Below are positions 51,117 to 61,059 of a stretch of 64,000 nt of DNA, in pieces. This stretch comes from Herpetosiphon gulosus (GTDB lineage Bacteria > Chloroflexota > Chloroflexia > Chloroflexales > Herpetosiphonaceae). A program made the position numbers and the translations under genes. The stretch lies in assembly GCF_039545135.1 (NCBI RefSeq), contig NZ_BAABRU010000001.1, forward strand, positions 124,001 through 188,000. Reading direction: 5' to 3'. Below the pieces are notes generated by a model. It was given only the letters and a program-made list of their open reading frames with translations. It was not told where the DNA came from and searched no databases. Within the stretch, counting starts at the first letter, position 1. Each line of letters opens with the position of its first letter.

Positions 51117-53696
51117 TTAGTTAAAACTGAGTTTGCCATTCTCAACATCAACATTGACGGTTGTGCCACCTGGGAATTTACCTTTGAGTACTTCCAGGGC
51201 CAGCGGATTGAGCAACTCGCTTTGGATGGCGCGTTTGAGTGGCCGTGCGCCGAACACTGGATCGTAACCAACTTGAGCTAAGTGCTGTCGCGCCGCTTCG
51301 TTCAATACCAATTTAAGTTTGCGTTCGCTCAAGCGTTTGCTTAGCCGATCAACCTGAATATCGACGATATGTTTGATTTCAGCTTGGGTCAATGGCTTGA
51401 AAATAATCACATCATCAATCCGGTTGAGGAATTCAGGTCGTAGCTCGTCGTGTAATTCTTCCAGCACGGCTTCGCGCATAGCTTCTTCATCATCAACCAA
51501 ACTTTGAATCCGATTACTGCCGATGTTCGAGGTCATAATCACCACAGAATTGGTGAAATCGACCAAACGACCTTGGCCATCGGTTAATCGACCATCATCG
51601 AGCAATTGCAACAGCGTGTTGAACACATCGGGATGGGCTTTTTCAATTTCATCAAACAGCACTACGCTATAGGGGCGACGGCGCACGGCCTCAGTTAATT
51701 GGCCGCCTTCTTCGTAGCCAACATAACCTGGAGGTGCGCCAATCAGCCGCGCTACTGCATGACGCTCCATATATTCCGACATATCGATTCGCACCATAGC
51801 TGCTTCGTCGTCGAACAAAAATTCAGCCAACGCGCGTGCTAACTCGGTTTTACCAACCCCAGTTGGCCCTAGGAACAAGAACGAACCTAGTGGCCGATTG
51901 GGATCTTGCAAGCCTGCCCGCGAACGTCGCACTGCATCGGAAACCGCTTTGACCGCTTCATGTTGGCCGATCACGCGAGCATGCAAACGTTCTTCCATCT
52001 TGACCAATTTTTGTAATTCGCCTTCCAACAGCTTGGAAACTGGAATGCCCGTCCATTTGGCGACAACTTGGGCAATATCTTCTTCGGAGACTTCTTCGTT
52101 GAGCAACATACCATGTTCTTGCATATCGCGAACTTTGGCTTCGGCCTCGCCGAGCTGTTGCTCTAAGCTGTTGAGCGTGCCATATTGCAACTCGGCAGCC
52201 CGGTTGTAATCGTATTGGCGTTGGGCTTGCTCGATTTGTACCTTGGTTTGATCGATTTTTTCCTTGAGTTGAGCGATGGCATTAATTGCTCCACGTTCGC
52301 TGGAAAGTTTGGTATCAAGCACGGCTTGTTGTTCGCGCAAGTTGGCCAGATCACGTTCAAGCCGCTCCAAGCGCTCCTTGGATGCAGGATCTTTTTCGCG
52401 TTTCAAAGCTTCGCGTTCAATTTCCCATTGCATGCGTTTGCGCTTGATCTCGTCAAGTTCAACCGGATCGCTGGTGATTTCCATGCGTAATTTAGCAGCA
52501 GCTTCGTCGATCAAGTCGATTGCTTTGTCGGGCAAGAAGCGATCGGCGATATAACGGTTGGATAAGGTGGCGGCGGCGACAATCGCTGCATCGGTAATTC
52601 GCACATTGTGATGAGTTTCGTAGCGTTCTTTCAAGCCGCGCAAAATCGAGATGGTATCTTCCACACTTGGCTCGCCAACCAAAACCGGCTGGAAGCGGCG
52701 TTCCAACGCTGGATCTTTTTCAATATATTTGCGATATTCATCAAGTGTGGTTGCGCCAATTGTGTGCAATTCGCCGCGAGCCAAGGCCGGCTTGAGCATA
52801 TTCGAGGCATCCATTGAGCCTTCGGCAGCCCCAGCGCCAACCACGGTATGCAACTCGTCGATAAACAAAATCACTCGACCTTCAGCCGAGGTAACTTCGC
52901 TAAGCACAGCTTTGAGTCGTTCTTCAAACTCACCGCGAAACTTGGCACCAGCCACCAACGCACCCAAATCAAGCGCAATTAGGCGTTTGTTACGCAGCGC
53001 TTCGGGCACATCGCCGCGCACAATCCGCGCCGCCAAGCCCTCGACGATCGCGGTTTTACCAACACCTGGCTCGCCAATTAAGACTGGATTATTTTTGGTA
53101 CGGCGTGAAAGCACCTGAATCGTGCGGCGAATTTCTTCATCGCGACCAATGACTGGATCAAGCTTGCCGCGTTGCGCCAACGTCGTTAAATCGCGGCCAT
53201 ATTTTTCGAGCGCTTGATATTTGCCCTCAGGATTTTGGTCGGTGACCCGTTGATTGCCACGGATGGCAGTTAATGTTTTGAGAATTGCATCTTTGGTAAT
53301 GCCAAACGAGGTCAACAAGCGTTGCGATGGGCCTTTGGCGCGTTCGCTAGCAAGGCCAAGCAAGAGATGTTCGGTGGAAACATACTCATCGCCCATACTT
53401 TTGGCTTCATTTTCAGCAGTTTGCGATACTTGATCTAAGCGTTGGCCAATGCCAGGCTGCATTTGCGTGCCACTCACTCGTGGCAAACGCCGAATTTCAT
53501 CATTAACCGCCGCGACTAAAGCCTGCGGATCGCGATCCATTTTGGCGATAATTTGGGGAACCACGCCATCAGCTTGTTCGAGCAAGGCCACGAGCACGTG
53601 TTCTGGTGTGATTTCGCTTTGGCCGTTGCGAGAAGCGATGCTTTGGGCATCAAAAATGGCTGCACGTGATTTTTCGGTGTAAATATTCAAATTCAT
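51117..53696 (-). CDS. clpB: ClpB protein disaggregase
   Basis: 859 residues, full ClpB. Clp N-domain (1-145), AAA-1 with GEPGVGKT (about 203), a coiled-coil M domain (about 400-520: [16 protein letters not shown] and similar), and AAA-2 with [20 protein letters not shown] and the sensor region. It works with DnaK to rescue aggregated proteins. GGGAGG precedes the ATG. No CIRCE element (GAGTGCTAA-type inverted repeat) was found upstream, so heat control by HrcA is not supported here. Confidence 0.97.
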   Translation of the reverse strand: MNLNIYTEKSRAAIFDAQSIASRNGQSEITPEHVLVALLEQADGVVPQIIAKMDRDPQALVAAVNDEIRRLPRVSGTQMQPGIGQRLDQVSQTAENEAKSMGDEYVSTEHLLLGLASERAKGPSQRLLTSFGITKDAILKTLTAIRGNQRVTDQNPEGKYQALEKYGRDLTTLAQRGKLDPVIGRDEEIRRTIQVLSRRTKNNPVLIGEPGVGKTAIVEGLAARIVRGDVPEALRNKRLIALDLGALVAGAKFRGEFEERLKAVLSEVTSAEGRVILFIDELHTVVGAGAAEGSMDASNMLKPALARGELHTIGATTLDEYRKYIEKDPALERRFQPVLVGEPSVEDTISILRGLKERYETHHNVRITDAAIVAAATLSNRYIADRFLPDKAIDLIDEAAAKLRMEITSDPVELDEIKRKRMQWEIEREALKREKDPASKERLERLERDLANLREQQAVLDTKLSSERGAINAIAQLKEKIDQTKVQIEQAQRQYDYNRAAELQYGTLNSLEQQLGEAEAKVRDMQEHGMLLNEEVSEEDIAQVVAKWTGIPVSKLLEGELQKLVKMEERLHARVIGQHEAVKAVSDAVRRSRAGLQDPNRPLGSFLFLGPTGVGKTELARALAEFLFDDEAAMVRIDMSEYMERHAVARLIGAPPGYVGYEEGGQLTEAVRRRPYSVVLFDEIEKAHPDVFNTLLQLLDDGRLTDGQGRLVDFTNSVVIMTSNIGSNRIQSLVDDEEAMREAVLEELHDELRPEFLNRIDDVIIFKPLTQAEIKHIVDIQVDRLSKRLSERKLKLVLNEAARQHLAQVGYDPVFGARPLKRAIQSELLNPLALEVLKGKFPGGTTVNVDVENGKLSFN

Positions 53697-53925
53697 CTGT
53701 GCGAAACCTCCCTATTCAGTTGTCGTTGCAGTTAGCATAGCAGAGCCTTGTTAAAAACATAGTAGGCCAATGTTAGAAGATTGTCTGAACATAATGATTT
53801 CAGCAAAATATCATCGTTGTTTGCTGATTTAGGCGCTATGCTAAAGCGGCCTTGATCGGCTTGATAAGTAGCGTTGAGCATAGTAGCCATGGCAATTGGG
53901 ATGATGCCCGTTTTCAGCCAGCATA

Positions 53926-53934
53926 TGCTACAAT
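53926..53934 (+). promoter_or_regulatory. tsaE: Extended -10 for a probably leaderless tsaE mRNA
   Basis: TGCTACAAT ends 7 bases before the ATG at 53942. A transcription start about 7 bases downstream would coincide with the start codon, and no ribosome-binding site is visible. Confidence 0.5.
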
Positions 53935-53941
53935 TGAGCCT

Positions 53942-54457
53942 ATGAAAGCACGTATTCCTGCCATTTTAGAGCCTGATAGCATCGATGTGGTGAGCCATGG
54001 GCCATCCCACACGGTGCGAATTGGTCAGCAGATCGGCGCAGCCTTAACCGCTGGCGATTTAGTGCTGTTGTTTGGGACGTTTGGCGTGGGCAAAACCCAC
54101 CTTACCAAGGGCATTGCTAGCGCATTTGGTATCCCTGAAGCAGACGTTACCAGCCCAACTTTTGTTTTAGTCAATAACTATACTGCCGATAAAACCCATG
54201 GTCGCACCCGCATTCACCATATCGATTTGTATCGACTTGAGGGCAATGCCAAGGATTTCGATTCGATTGGTTTGGAAGAGTTGTGGGACGATAGCGCTAT
54301 TTGTGTGATCGAATGGGCTGAACGGGTTGCCGATTCGTTGCCCAGCGAATATCTGGAAATTCGGATCGATCACTTGGCTGAAACCAAACGGATGATGCGA
54401 CTCAAGCCGCATGGTGAGCGCTATAAGCAATTGATCCAGCGCTTACGTGGTAAATAA
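53942..54457 (+). CDS. tsaE: tRNA t6A modification ATPase TsaE
   Basis: 171 residues. P-loop GTFGVGKTH (45-53), SPTFVLVNNY and the conserved HHIDLYRLEG (92-101) are typical, as is IEWAERV. TsaE drives t6A37 synthesis with TsaB, TsaC and TsaD. tsaB follows 37 bp later; tsaD and tsaC are not in the window. An in-frame ATG at 53852 would add 30 unconserved residues and is rejected. The mRNA may be leaderless. Confidence 0.94.
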   Translation: MKARIPAILEPDSIDVVSHGPSHTVRIGQQIGAALTAGDLVLLFGTFGVGKTHLTKGIASAFGIPEADVTSPTFVLVNNYTADKTHGRTRIHHIDLYRLEGNAKDFDSIGLEELWDDSAICVIEWAERVADSLPSEYLEIRIDHLAETKRMMRLKPHGERYKQLIQRLRGK

Positions 54458-54494
54458 ATGGGCGTTCTGCCTGTGTTGTTAGATTGAGATTGTT

Positions 54495-55166
54495 ATGTTA
54501 CTTGCCTTTGATACTGCCACCGACACCGCTGGAGTTGCCGTGTATGATGCCGCTGGATTACGCGCTGAGGCCAATTGGTTTGCTGGGCGCGGCCATTCCA
54601 GCCAATTGTTGCCCATGGCCCAGCAATTACTCAGCAACCTTGATCTGACCCCAGCTGAATTAACTGGGGTTGCCGTTTCGGTCGGGCCTGGCTCGTGGAG
54701 CGGCATTCGGGTTGGTATGAGCAGTGCTAAAGGCCTAGCCTTGGCCCACGATTTGCCTTTGCTTGGCATTAGCAGCCTTGAAACCTTGGCCTATCCCCAT
54801 CAGCGGATCGGGCGCAGCGTGATTGCGGTGATCAAACTTGGCCGCGATCGTTATGCCATGGCTGAATATCGCTTGCGCCGAGCTTGGACGCGAATCGGGG
54901 TTGAACGCAATGTTTCGCGCGAAGAGTTGTTGGCGGCAATCCCGGAATTGGCTTTAGTTTGCGGTGATGTTGACCCTCGTTTAGCGTTGTCAATTAACAA
55001 AGCACGGGGGGCTGGGGTCGTGATTCCATCGCCAGCGGTTGGTTTGCGCCGTGCTGGTTTTTTGGCCGAGATCGCTTGGAATCGGCTGCAAGCGGGCGAG
55101 CGCGACGATTTGACCAGCTTAGAGCCTTCGTATTTGGGTGCGGCGGTCAAGGAGCCTGCCAAGTGA
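54495..55166 (+). CDS. tsaB: tRNA t6A modification subunit TsaB
   Basis: 223 residues of the ASKHA fold. MLLAFDTATDTAGVAVYDA at the start, GRGHSSQLLPM and VAVSVGPGSWSGIRVGMSSAKGLA are hallmark TsaB motifs; the metal-binding pair of TsaD is absent. It dimerises with TsaD and TsaE. Second gene of a tsaE-tsaB operon continuing into a FlaR-like kinase via a GTGA overlap. Confidence 0.95.
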   Translation: MLLAFDTATDTAGVAVYDAAGLRAEANWFAGRGHSSQLLPMAQQLLSNLDLTPAELTGVAVSVGPGSWSGIRVGMSSAKGLALAHDLPLLGISSLETLAYPHQRIGRSVIAVIKLGRDRYAMAEYRLRRAWTRIGVERNVSREELLAAIPELALVCGDVDPRLALSINKARGAGVVIPSPAVGLRRAGFLAEIAWNRLQAGERDDLTSLEPSYLGAAVKEPAK

Positions 55167-55690
55167 AAGCGATGCGGCGAGTTTTGATCTTTGGCTCTAT
55201 GGGTTCGGGCAAAAGCACACTGGCCAAGCGACTTGGGGCGGTTTTGAATTTGCCAGTTATCCATCTTGATAGCCATTTTTGGCGGCCAAACTGGGTTGAG
55301 CCAGATCGCGAGACATGGCGAGCGCAACAACGCGAATTGGTGCAAGCGTCAGAGTGGATTATGGATGGCAACTATTCAGCGACGCTCGATGAACGTTGGC
55401 CCTACGCTGACACGGTGATTTTTGTTGATCAGCCACGGTTATTGTGTTTATGGCGAGTAGTCAAACGCCGAATGATGTATCATGGGCGTTCGCGGCCTGA
55501 TTTAGCGCCAGATTGCCCTGAAAAGCTCGATCGAGTAGCTTTTGAATTTGTCTGGACGTACCCAAAAAAGCGGCGGCCAACGATGTTGAAACGCCTAGCT
55601 GAGGCCAAACCGCCCAAACTGGTTTTTCATCTACGCGGCGATGCGGCGATTGAACAATTCCTGGATGATCTATCGCAGATTGCTGCCTAG
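55163..55690 (+). CDS. FlaR-like P-loop kinase (adenylate kinase fold)
   Basis: 175 residues. P-loop GSMGSGKST (11-19), then PVIHLDSHFWRPNW, DGNYSATLDERWPYADTVIF and LPxL-type core: the topology-modulation/FlaR group of small kinases. RRMMYHGRSRPDL is the basic segment of the lid. The start is GTG at 55163, overlapping the tsaB stop (GTGA) and preceded by AAGGAG. The phosphate acceptor is unknown; a nucleotide or small molecule is likely. Confidence 0.82.
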   Translation: MKAMRRVLIFGSMGSGKSTLAKRLGAVLNLPVIHLDSHFWRPNWVEPDRETWRAQQRELVQASEWIMDGNYSATLDERWPYADTVIFVDQPRLLCLWRVVKRRMMYHGRSRPDLAPDCPEKLDRVAFEFVWTYPKKRRPTMLKRLAEAKPPKLVFHLRGDAAIEQFLDDLSQIAA

Positions 55691-55717
55691 TCAACTCCTG
55701 CGCACGGAGGAATAGCG

Positions 55718-56446
55718 ATGAGTGCATTATCACGCTTTGAACAATTTATGGAAGGGATGGTTGAAGGCAATGTGGCACGTTTGTTCCGCAGCCCAATTCA
55801 GCCAGCCGAAATTGGCAAGCGCCTTGAGCGAGCCATGGAAAGCCAACAAACCATTAGCATGGATCGGATTTTGGTGCCGAATGCCTATAAAGCGCACTTG
55901 CACCCCGATGATTATAAGGCGTTTGAGCCAGTTAAAACCAATTTGCAGCACGAGATGGCTCGCTATTTGGCTGAACTCGCCCGTGAGCGTGGTTTTACCA
56001 TGATCAACCATCCAAATGTGGAGTTGGTAGCTGATCCGGCGGTTAAGCAACGCTCGATTATGATCGATGGCCAAATCAGCGAAGCCCCAGCCCACTTGGG
56101 CGGCAATACCCAGATGATCGGGCCAAATGGTGCGGCGATGAATGGCCAGCCAGCTACGCCGAAAGCCAACTTAATCTTGTATACTGACCAAGGCGAACAC
56201 CGGATTCCAGTAAAAAAATCGGTGACCAATTTGGGTCGTGGTCTGAACAATGACTTGATTTTAGAAGATAGTCGGGTTTCGCGTGAGCATGCCCAACTGC
56301 GCTATCGGGCACGACGTTTTTGGGTCAGCGATGTGCGTTCGACCAACGGAACCTTTGTCAACGGTGATCCGGTGCAAGAACGGGAACTGCGCAACGGCGA
56401 TATTGTGTCGCTCGGCGGCTTGGAATTGCGTTTTGAGGAGGCTTAA
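55718..56446 (+). CDS. FhaA-like DUF3662/FHA protein
   Basis: 242 residues. Residues 1-120 match the DUF3662 domain of FhaA (SRFEQFMEGMVEGNVARLF, then ILVPNAYKAHLHPDDY). A spacer and a C-terminal FHA domain (165-242: NLGRGLNNDLILEDSRVSRE, HAQLRYRA, STNGTFVNG) follow. FHA domains bind phosphothreonine. In Actinobacteria FhaA links Ser/Thr kinases to cell-wall synthesis; no kinase gene lies nearby. GGAGGAATAGCG precedes the ATG; the FhaB-like gene starts right after the stop. Confidence 0.9.
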   Translation: MSALSRFEQFMEGMVEGNVARLFRSPIQPAEIGKRLERAMESQQTISMDRILVPNAYKAHLHPDDYKAFEPVKTNLQHEMARYLAELARERGFTMINHPNVELVADPAVKQRSIMIDGQISEAPAHLGGNTQMIGPNGAAMNGQPATPKANLILYTDQGEHRIPVKKSVTNLGRGLNNDLILEDSRVSREHAQLRYRARRFWVSDVRSTNGTFVNGDPVQERELRNGDIVSLGGLELRFEEA

Positions 56447-56923
56447 ATGGGTCAGAGCATCACCAGTGCTACGCTCGATTTTGTAATTTTGCTCTTACGA
56501 ATTAGCGTGATCTTTTTCTTGTACTTCTTTTTGTATCAGGTAGTGCGGGTTATTCGGCGCGAATTGCAGGTGGTTGGCACAGGAACTGGTGGTGTGGGCG
56601 TGTTAGCGGGAGCGGCACAAAATTTATATGGCAAGCTGATTGTCATGTCGAGTGGCGATACTGGTTTGCAGCGTGGCTATGCCTTCGAGCTTGGCGCGGT
56701 CAATATGATTGGGCGGCGGCCTGATAGTGATGTAGCTCTGAACGACTCATTTTTATCTTCGGAGCATGCGCTGTTGGAGTGGCGTGGTGATAGCTGGTGG
56801 CTCGAAGATCAGCGTTCGACCAACGGCACCTTTATTAATGATATTGAAGTGGCTGATCCAACCCCAATTGTCTATGGCGATATTATTCGGATTGGGCGGA
56901 TTGAGCTAAAACTTTCACGTTAA
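56447..56923 (+). CDS. FhaB-like membrane FHA protein
   Basis: 158 residues. One N-terminal membrane helix (about 10-32: FVILLLRISVIFFLYFFLYQ), then an FHA domain (80-158: MIGRRPDSDVALNDSFLSSEHALLE, RSTNGTFIND). The ATG abuts the stop of the FhaA-like gene (TAAATG) and uses GAGGAGG inside it. The pair probably places FHA domains in the cytosol and at the membrane for phosphothreonine signalling. Confidence 0.88.
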   Translation: MGQSITSATLDFVILLLRISVIFFLYFFLYQVVRVIRRELQVVGTGTGGVGVLAGAAQNLYGKLIVMSSGDTGLQRGYAFELGAVNMIGRRPDSDVALNDSFLSSEHALLEWRGDSWWLEDQRSTNGTFINDIEVADPTPIVYGDIIRIGRIELKLSR

Positions 56924-56931
56924 AATAGTTT

Positions 56932-56973
56932 CAGCAGCATTGACAATAGCTTGATGCTGCTGCCCCTTTTTTT
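56932..56973 (+). terminator. Terminator of the fha genes
   Basis: Stem CAGCAGCAT / ATGCTGCTG, 13-base loop, then CCCC and a run of seven T. Confidence 0.85.
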
Positions 56974-57096
56974 GCCCCCAAAACCCTCGGTTGTGGCGTT
57001 TGACCTAAGCTCAGATGAGAACTTGACATAATTATTATTTTTCAAAATAGCTGATTATAAAGGGCTAAAAACCACCTGTTGGGGGGTAAAAGTTAT

Positions 57097-57125
57097 TTGT
57101 CAGTTTAATCTGCCTGTGATATACT
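57097..57125 (+). promoter_or_regulatory. Promoter of the nuo operon
   Basis: TTGTCA, 17 bases, TATACT (57120-57125), with a predicted start near 57132 and a leader of about 100 bases before nuoA. Confidence 0.6.
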
Positions 57126-57230
57126 TCGCAATGGCTGCACGATGTTAGTGCAATTATGTACAGCGAGTACTGGGGCTTACCCGTCTCGCTCTTTGTGTGT
57201 TTGTAACAGGCATCACTAGGAGACCGACCT

Positions 57231-57587
57231 ATGCTTACAAACTATGCGTTTATCGGGATCTTCGCGCTTGCCGCGATCACCTTTCCGCTCTTGCCGCTGG
57301 TGCTGTCGGCCTTTTTACGGCCCAACCGACCCACACCAGTCAAGCTTTCGACCTACGAGTGTGGTCTAGAGGCAATTGGCGATATCTGGGTCCAATTCAA
57401 AGTTCAATACTACTTGTATGCTTTGGCCTTTGTGATTTTCGATATCGAAACGGTCTTTTTGTATCCATGGGCAGTGGCCTATGGGCAACTGGGCTTGTTT
57501 GCCCTCTTTGAAATGGTGGTCTTTTTAGCAATTCTGACCATCGGTTTGGTGTATGCCTGGAAAAAAGGCGCACTTGAGTGGATTTAA
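57231..57587 (+). CDS. nuoA: NADH-quinone oxidoreductase subunit A
   Basis: 118 residues with three membrane helices. [20 protein letters not shown] and [14 protein letters not shown] are the family signatures (the E-C-G loop and the acidic second helix). Part of the proton-pumping arm at the quinone site. TAGGAGA lies upstream of the ATG. First gene of the cluster. Confidence 0.97.
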   Translation: MLTNYAFIGIFALAAITFPLLPLVLSAFLRPNRPTPVKLSTYECGLEAIGDIWVQFKVQYYLYALAFVIFDIETVFLYPWAVAYGQLGLFALFEMVVFLAILTIGLVYAWKKGALEWI

Positions 57588-57675
57588 GTTACGAATAGGG
57601 GAGTGACGGCGCGGAGGCGGCGCGGCTGCGCTGGGCCTTGGCCTAATTCAATTCACCATTTTGCCCGGAGGGCGT

Positions 57676-58428
57676 ATGTCTGATCTACAAACGCAAATGG
57701 ATCTTGAGCAGCAGGGGGTGCTGTTTACGACCATCAATAAGCTGTACAACTGGGGTCGCCGCTCTTCGGTGTGGCCGATGCAGTTCGGGTTAGCTTGCTG
57801 CGCGATTGAGATGATTGCCGCAGCAGCTTCGCGTTATGATATTTCGCGCTTTGGCTCGGAACTCTTTCGCGCCTCGCCCCGCCAAGCTGACGTGATGATC
57901 GTTGCTGGTACTGTGACCAAGAAAATGGTTCCACAGGTTGTTCGTTTGTTTAACCAAATGCCTGAGCCACGTTATGTGATTTCGATGGGAGCTTGTGCGA
58001 CCTCTGGTGGCCCCTTCCGCGATGGTTACAATGTGGTACGCGGCGTTGATTTATATGTTCCGGTTGATGTGTATATTCCAGGTTGCCCACCACGGCCTGA
58101 AGCCTTATTGCATGCCTTGATGACCTTGCAAGCGCAAATTGATGTGCAATCGCTGCAACAAGTGCGCTGGTATGGCGATGATGAAGGCGTGGTCAATGAG
58201 TTTCCAGTGCCAATTTTTGGCGCTGAAGGCTTGGAAGTGCCTGGAATCCCTGGGACTGCCGACCCTGTGGGTGGCACGCCCAAAATGCCGCCATTTGTTA
58301 GCCCAGCCTTGGGGGGCAAAGGCGAGCGCGATGCATCAATTAAAGCTTTGGAAGGCAATCAGCCTAAGCCAATGTTGCGGGCTGGCACGGTAACGATCGA
58401 GGAGGTAGCCCATGGCATTGCTGGCTAG
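57676..58428 (+). CDS. nuoB: NADH-quinone oxidoreductase subunit B
   Basis: 250 residues from ATG at 57676 with GGAGGGCGT. C41 and C42 (GLACCAIEM), C107 (MGACATSGG) and C137 (PGCPPRPE) hold the 4Fe-4S cluster N2, the last before quinone. It carries a C-terminal extension of about 70 residues beyond the cluster fold (Pro/Gly-rich, [15 protein letters not shown]), longer than in most bacteria. nuoC overlaps its end by 17 bp. Confidence 0.96.
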   Translation: MSDLQTQMDLEQQGVLFTTINKLYNWGRRSSVWPMQFGLACCAIEMIAAAASRYDISRFGSELFRASPRQADVMIVAGTVTKKMVPQVVRLFNQMPEPRYVISMGACATSGGPFRDGYNVVRGVDLYVPVDVYIPGCPPRPEALLHALMTLQAQIDVQSLQQVRWYGDDEGVVNEFPVPIFGAEGLEVPGIPGTADPVGGTPKMPPFVSPALGGKGERDASIKALEGNQPKPMLRAGTVTIEEVAHGIAG

Positions 58429-58948
58429 AGGCGAACTGCGCTCGATCCTGCAAACCGAATTGCCCAACGCCCTTGATACCCGTTGGGATACCCAAGCAAC
58501 CGACCAACCCGAAGCTCATGGCGAAGGCCAAACCGTATTGCTCGATTTCGATGCAGTGGTTAAGGCAGAGGCAATCGTCGAAGTTGCCCACTTCATCCGT
58601 GATAAATTTGGCTATGATTTGCTTTCTAACATCACAGCGGTCGATTACCTCAAACAGGGGTTAATCGAATTGGTTTATCAATTCTATAACGCTGCTGATG
58701 GTGGCCCCGACCTACGGGTACGGGTACGAATTGGTCGTAGCCCAGAAGAGTGTATTGTTCCATCGCTAACTCCCACATGGCCTGGTGCCGATTTACAAGA
58801 ACGCGAAGCTTACGATATGTATGGCGTGGTGTTCCCTGGCCATCCAAATCTGGCACGGATCTATATGTGGGATGAGTTTAAGGGCTTTCCAATGCGGAAA
58901 GACTTCCCCAAGACGGGCGATAAATATACCCACGTCACGGGAGAATAG
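58412..58948 (+). CDS. nuoC: NADH-quinone oxidoreductase subunit C
   Basis: 178 residues of the 30-kDa subunit family: [11 protein letters not shown]-like segment, then [36 protein letters not shown]. It connects the peripheral and membrane arms with NuoD and is separate from nuoD here, unlike the fused nuoCD of E. coli. AGGAGGTAGCCC upstream, inside nuoB. Confidence 0.96.
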   Translation: MALLARGELRSILQTELPNALDTRWDTQATDQPEAHGEGQTVLLDFDAVVKAEAIVEVAHFIRDKFGYDLLSNITAVDYLKQGLIELVYQFYNAADGGPDLRVRVRIGRSPEECIVPSLTPTWPGADLQEREAYDMYGVVFPGHPNLARIYMWDEFKGFPMRKDFPKTGDKYTHVTGE

Positions 58949-58951
58949 TCA

Positions 58952-60064
58952 ATGCTAAAGACTGAAGAACTGCAAATTAATATTGGTCCTCAGCACCCTT
59001 CGACTCACGGTGTGTTTCGGATGTTGGTGACTGTCGATGGCGAGACCTTGGTTGACCTCAAACCAGTGTTTGGCTATTTGCATCGTAATCACGAGCAGCT
59101 TGGTGAAGTCAATACCTATTTGCAAAATATGCCCTTCACCGACCGCCTCGATTACTTTAATTCGATGGTCAACAATCATGCTTATGCCCGAGCTGTCGAG
59201 ACGCTTGCCGGCGTTGAAGTGCCTGAACGAGCCCAATACATTCGCGTGATTATGGATGAGCTTTCGCGAATTTTGAACCACGCCACCGCAATGGGCTTTA
59301 TGCTCGGCGACATGGGCGCGTGGCAAACGGCATTGCTCTGGGGTATGCGCGAACGGGAAAAAATCCTCGACATGTTTGAGTATGTGTCGGGCGCTCGTAT
59401 GATGTGTAACTACTGCCGCTTTGGCGGAGTGGTGCGCGATATCGACGATTGGTTCATCACCGAATTGAAGAAGTTGATGCAGGGGTTACCGCACTACTTC
59501 GACGATTTTGAAGGCTTGTTGCTCAACAGTGAAATTCTTTTGGCGCGTGCCCGTAACATCGGTGTGTTGCCCAAAGAGTTGGCGCTGGCCTATAGCGTGA
59601 CTGGCCCAGTGCTGCGTGGTTCAGGCGTTGCCTATGATATTCGCAAAGCCGAACCCTATGCTGTCTATGATCGCTTCAAATTTAAAGTGCCAGTTGGCAC
59701 AGTTGGCGATGTGTACGACCGCTTCTTGGTACGGATCGCCGAAATGCGCGAATCGTACAAAATTTTAGAGCAAGCGATTGAACAATTGCCCGACGCAACT
59801 GGTGGCTTTATCAACCCCAAAGTCAAGCAACAAAGCCTCAAAGCTCCTGCTGGCGAAGCCTATGCGCGGGTTGAATCGCCCAAAGGCGAACTTGGTTTCT
59901 ACCTTGTGAGCGATGGCTCAGGTAGCGCGTATCGCTATAAAGTGCGTGCTCCATCGTTCATCAACCTTTCATCGCTGGCCGATATGTGCAAAGGCTACAC
60001 AATTGCCGACGTTGTGGTTATCTTGGGTAGTATCGATATCGTGATGGGCGAGGTAGACCGATGA
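58952..60064 (+). CDS. nuoD: NADH-quinone oxidoreductase subunit D
   Basis: 370 residues of the 49-kDa subunit: [16 protein letters not shown] (quinone pocket), [13 protein letters not shown], then [15 protein letters not shown] and the final [30 protein letters not shown]. It forms the quinone-binding chamber with NuoB. The end overlaps nuoI (ATGA). Confidence 0.97.
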   Translation: MLKTEELQINIGPQHPSTHGVFRMLVTVDGETLVDLKPVFGYLHRNHEQLGEVNTYLQNMPFTDRLDYFNSMVNNHAYARAVETLAGVEVPERAQYIRVIMDELSRILNHATAMGFMLGDMGAWQTALLWGMREREKILDMFEYVSGARMMCNYCRFGGVVRDIDDWFITELKKLMQGLPHYFDDFEGLLLNSEILLARARNIGVLPKELALAYSVTGPVLRGSGVAYDIRKAEPYAVYDRFKFKVPVGTVGDVYDRFLVRIAEMRESYKILEQAIEQLPDATGGFINPKVKQQSLKAPAGEAYARVESPKGELGFYLVSDGSGSAYRYKVRAPSFINLSSLADMCKGYTIADVVVILGSIDIVMGEVDR

Positions 60065-61056
60065 CGTTGAGCCATTTAGCAACTGAAGACGTGTTCGTTG
60101 TTGAACGCAATGACGCGGATTTTCGGGCTGGTCAGGGCATGACCAAGGGCTTGGGAATTGTGTTTCGCAAATTCCGCAAAGCTTTGTTTGGCAAGCCCAA
60201 TAGCGACCGCGCCGATACCGAAGGCCAATTCAATGTGCAATATCCCGAAGAGCGGCTGGTGCTGCCTGAGGCCTATCGCAATATGCCAATTTTGCTCTAC
60301 GATGATGCAACTGGCCATGAATTGTGTACTTCATGTTTTCAATGTGAGCGGATCTGCCCGCCGCAGGTGATTCATATTACCCAAGCGAAAGATCCAGCAA
60401 CTGGCAAGCCAGTCCCAGCCGCCGCCAACTTTGTGTTGGAATATGACACCTGTATGTCGTGTGGCTACTGTGCTGAAGTCTGTCCATTTGATGCAATCAA
60501 AATGGATCATGATTTTGAATTATCGACGGGCAACCACCCTGAGCTTGATGTGAACTACGACCGTTTGTTGCGCCCAATCTCGTACTACGAAGCGATTGCG
60601 CCAACCATGTGGTCGGATGTCAAAGAACAAGCCATGAAGAAGTTGCAAAACAACATCAAACGCCGCCCAGGTGCGATTGGCCGCGACCATGGCCAAAAGA
60701 TCAAGGGTGGTGCGGCGGTTGCCGTCGCAGCAACTCCAGCAGCAGGCGCAGCGCCAGCCGCCGCTGCCAAGCCACGTGGTCCTGTGGCAGCAATTGGCAA
60801 AAATATGCCAGAAGAAAAAGTTGCCAAGCTGATTTCAATTCGCGCTGCCAATGCTGCTAAGCGTGGTGGTGGCGATGCAGGCGCTGCGCCAGTTGCTGAA
60901 GCTGCGCCAATTGTCGAAACAGTTGTCGATACGCCAGCAGCAGCCAGCGCCGCGCCAAGTGGCCCAGTTGCGGCAATTGGTCAGAACATGTCGGAAGACA
61001 AACGTGCCAAACTTGAGGCAATTCGCGCTGCGAAACGTGCCCAACGAGGAGAATAA
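60061..61056 (+). CDS. nuoI: NADH-quinone oxidoreductase subunit I, long C-terminal tail
   Basis: 331 residues. Two 4Fe-4S motifs carry clusters N6a and N6b: C89-TS-C92-FQ-C95-ERI-C99-P and C131-MS-C134-GY-C137-AEV-C141-P. After about residue 215 comes an Ala/Pro-rich tail of 115 residues not found in typical NuoI (about 160-180). It contains a duplicated motif: GPVAAIG-type repeats at 240-270 and 301-331, each ending in a basic helix (KLxxIRAA). There is no frameshift; the tail is in frame and codon use is like its neighbours. Confidence 0.95.
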   Translation: MTLSHLATEDVFVVERNDADFRAGQGMTKGLGIVFRKFRKALFGKPNSDRADTEGQFNVQYPEERLVLPEAYRNMPILLYDDATGHELCTSCFQCERICPPQVIHITQAKDPATGKPVPAAANFVLEYDTCMSCGYCAEVCPFDAIKMDHDFELSTGNHPELDVNYDRLLRPISYYEAIAPTMWSDVKEQAMKKLQNNIKRRPGAIGRDHGQKIKGGAAVAVAATPAAGAAPAAAAKPRGPVAAIGKNMPEEKVAKLISIRAANAAKRGGGDAGAAPVAEAAPIVETVVDTPAAASAAPSGPVAAIGQNMSEDKRAKLEAIRAAKRAQRGE

Positions 61057-61059
61057 TCG

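Larger units (their letters stand above)
56924..57230. other. Intergenic region before the nuo operon
   Basis: 307 bp holding the fha terminator (56932-56973) and the nuo promoter (57097-57125). A perfect TTGACA at 57023-57028 is followed 17 bases later only by AATAGC, so a second weaker promoter is possible. Confidence 0.45.

Noticed and set aside
53697-53851. Heat-shock CIRCE or sigma-32-type site before clpB
   Set aside because: No GAGTGCTAA-type inverted repeat or recognisable alternative promoter was found.
53852-53941. 30-residue extension of TsaE
   Set aside because: Not similar to TsaE; the extended -10 lies inside it.
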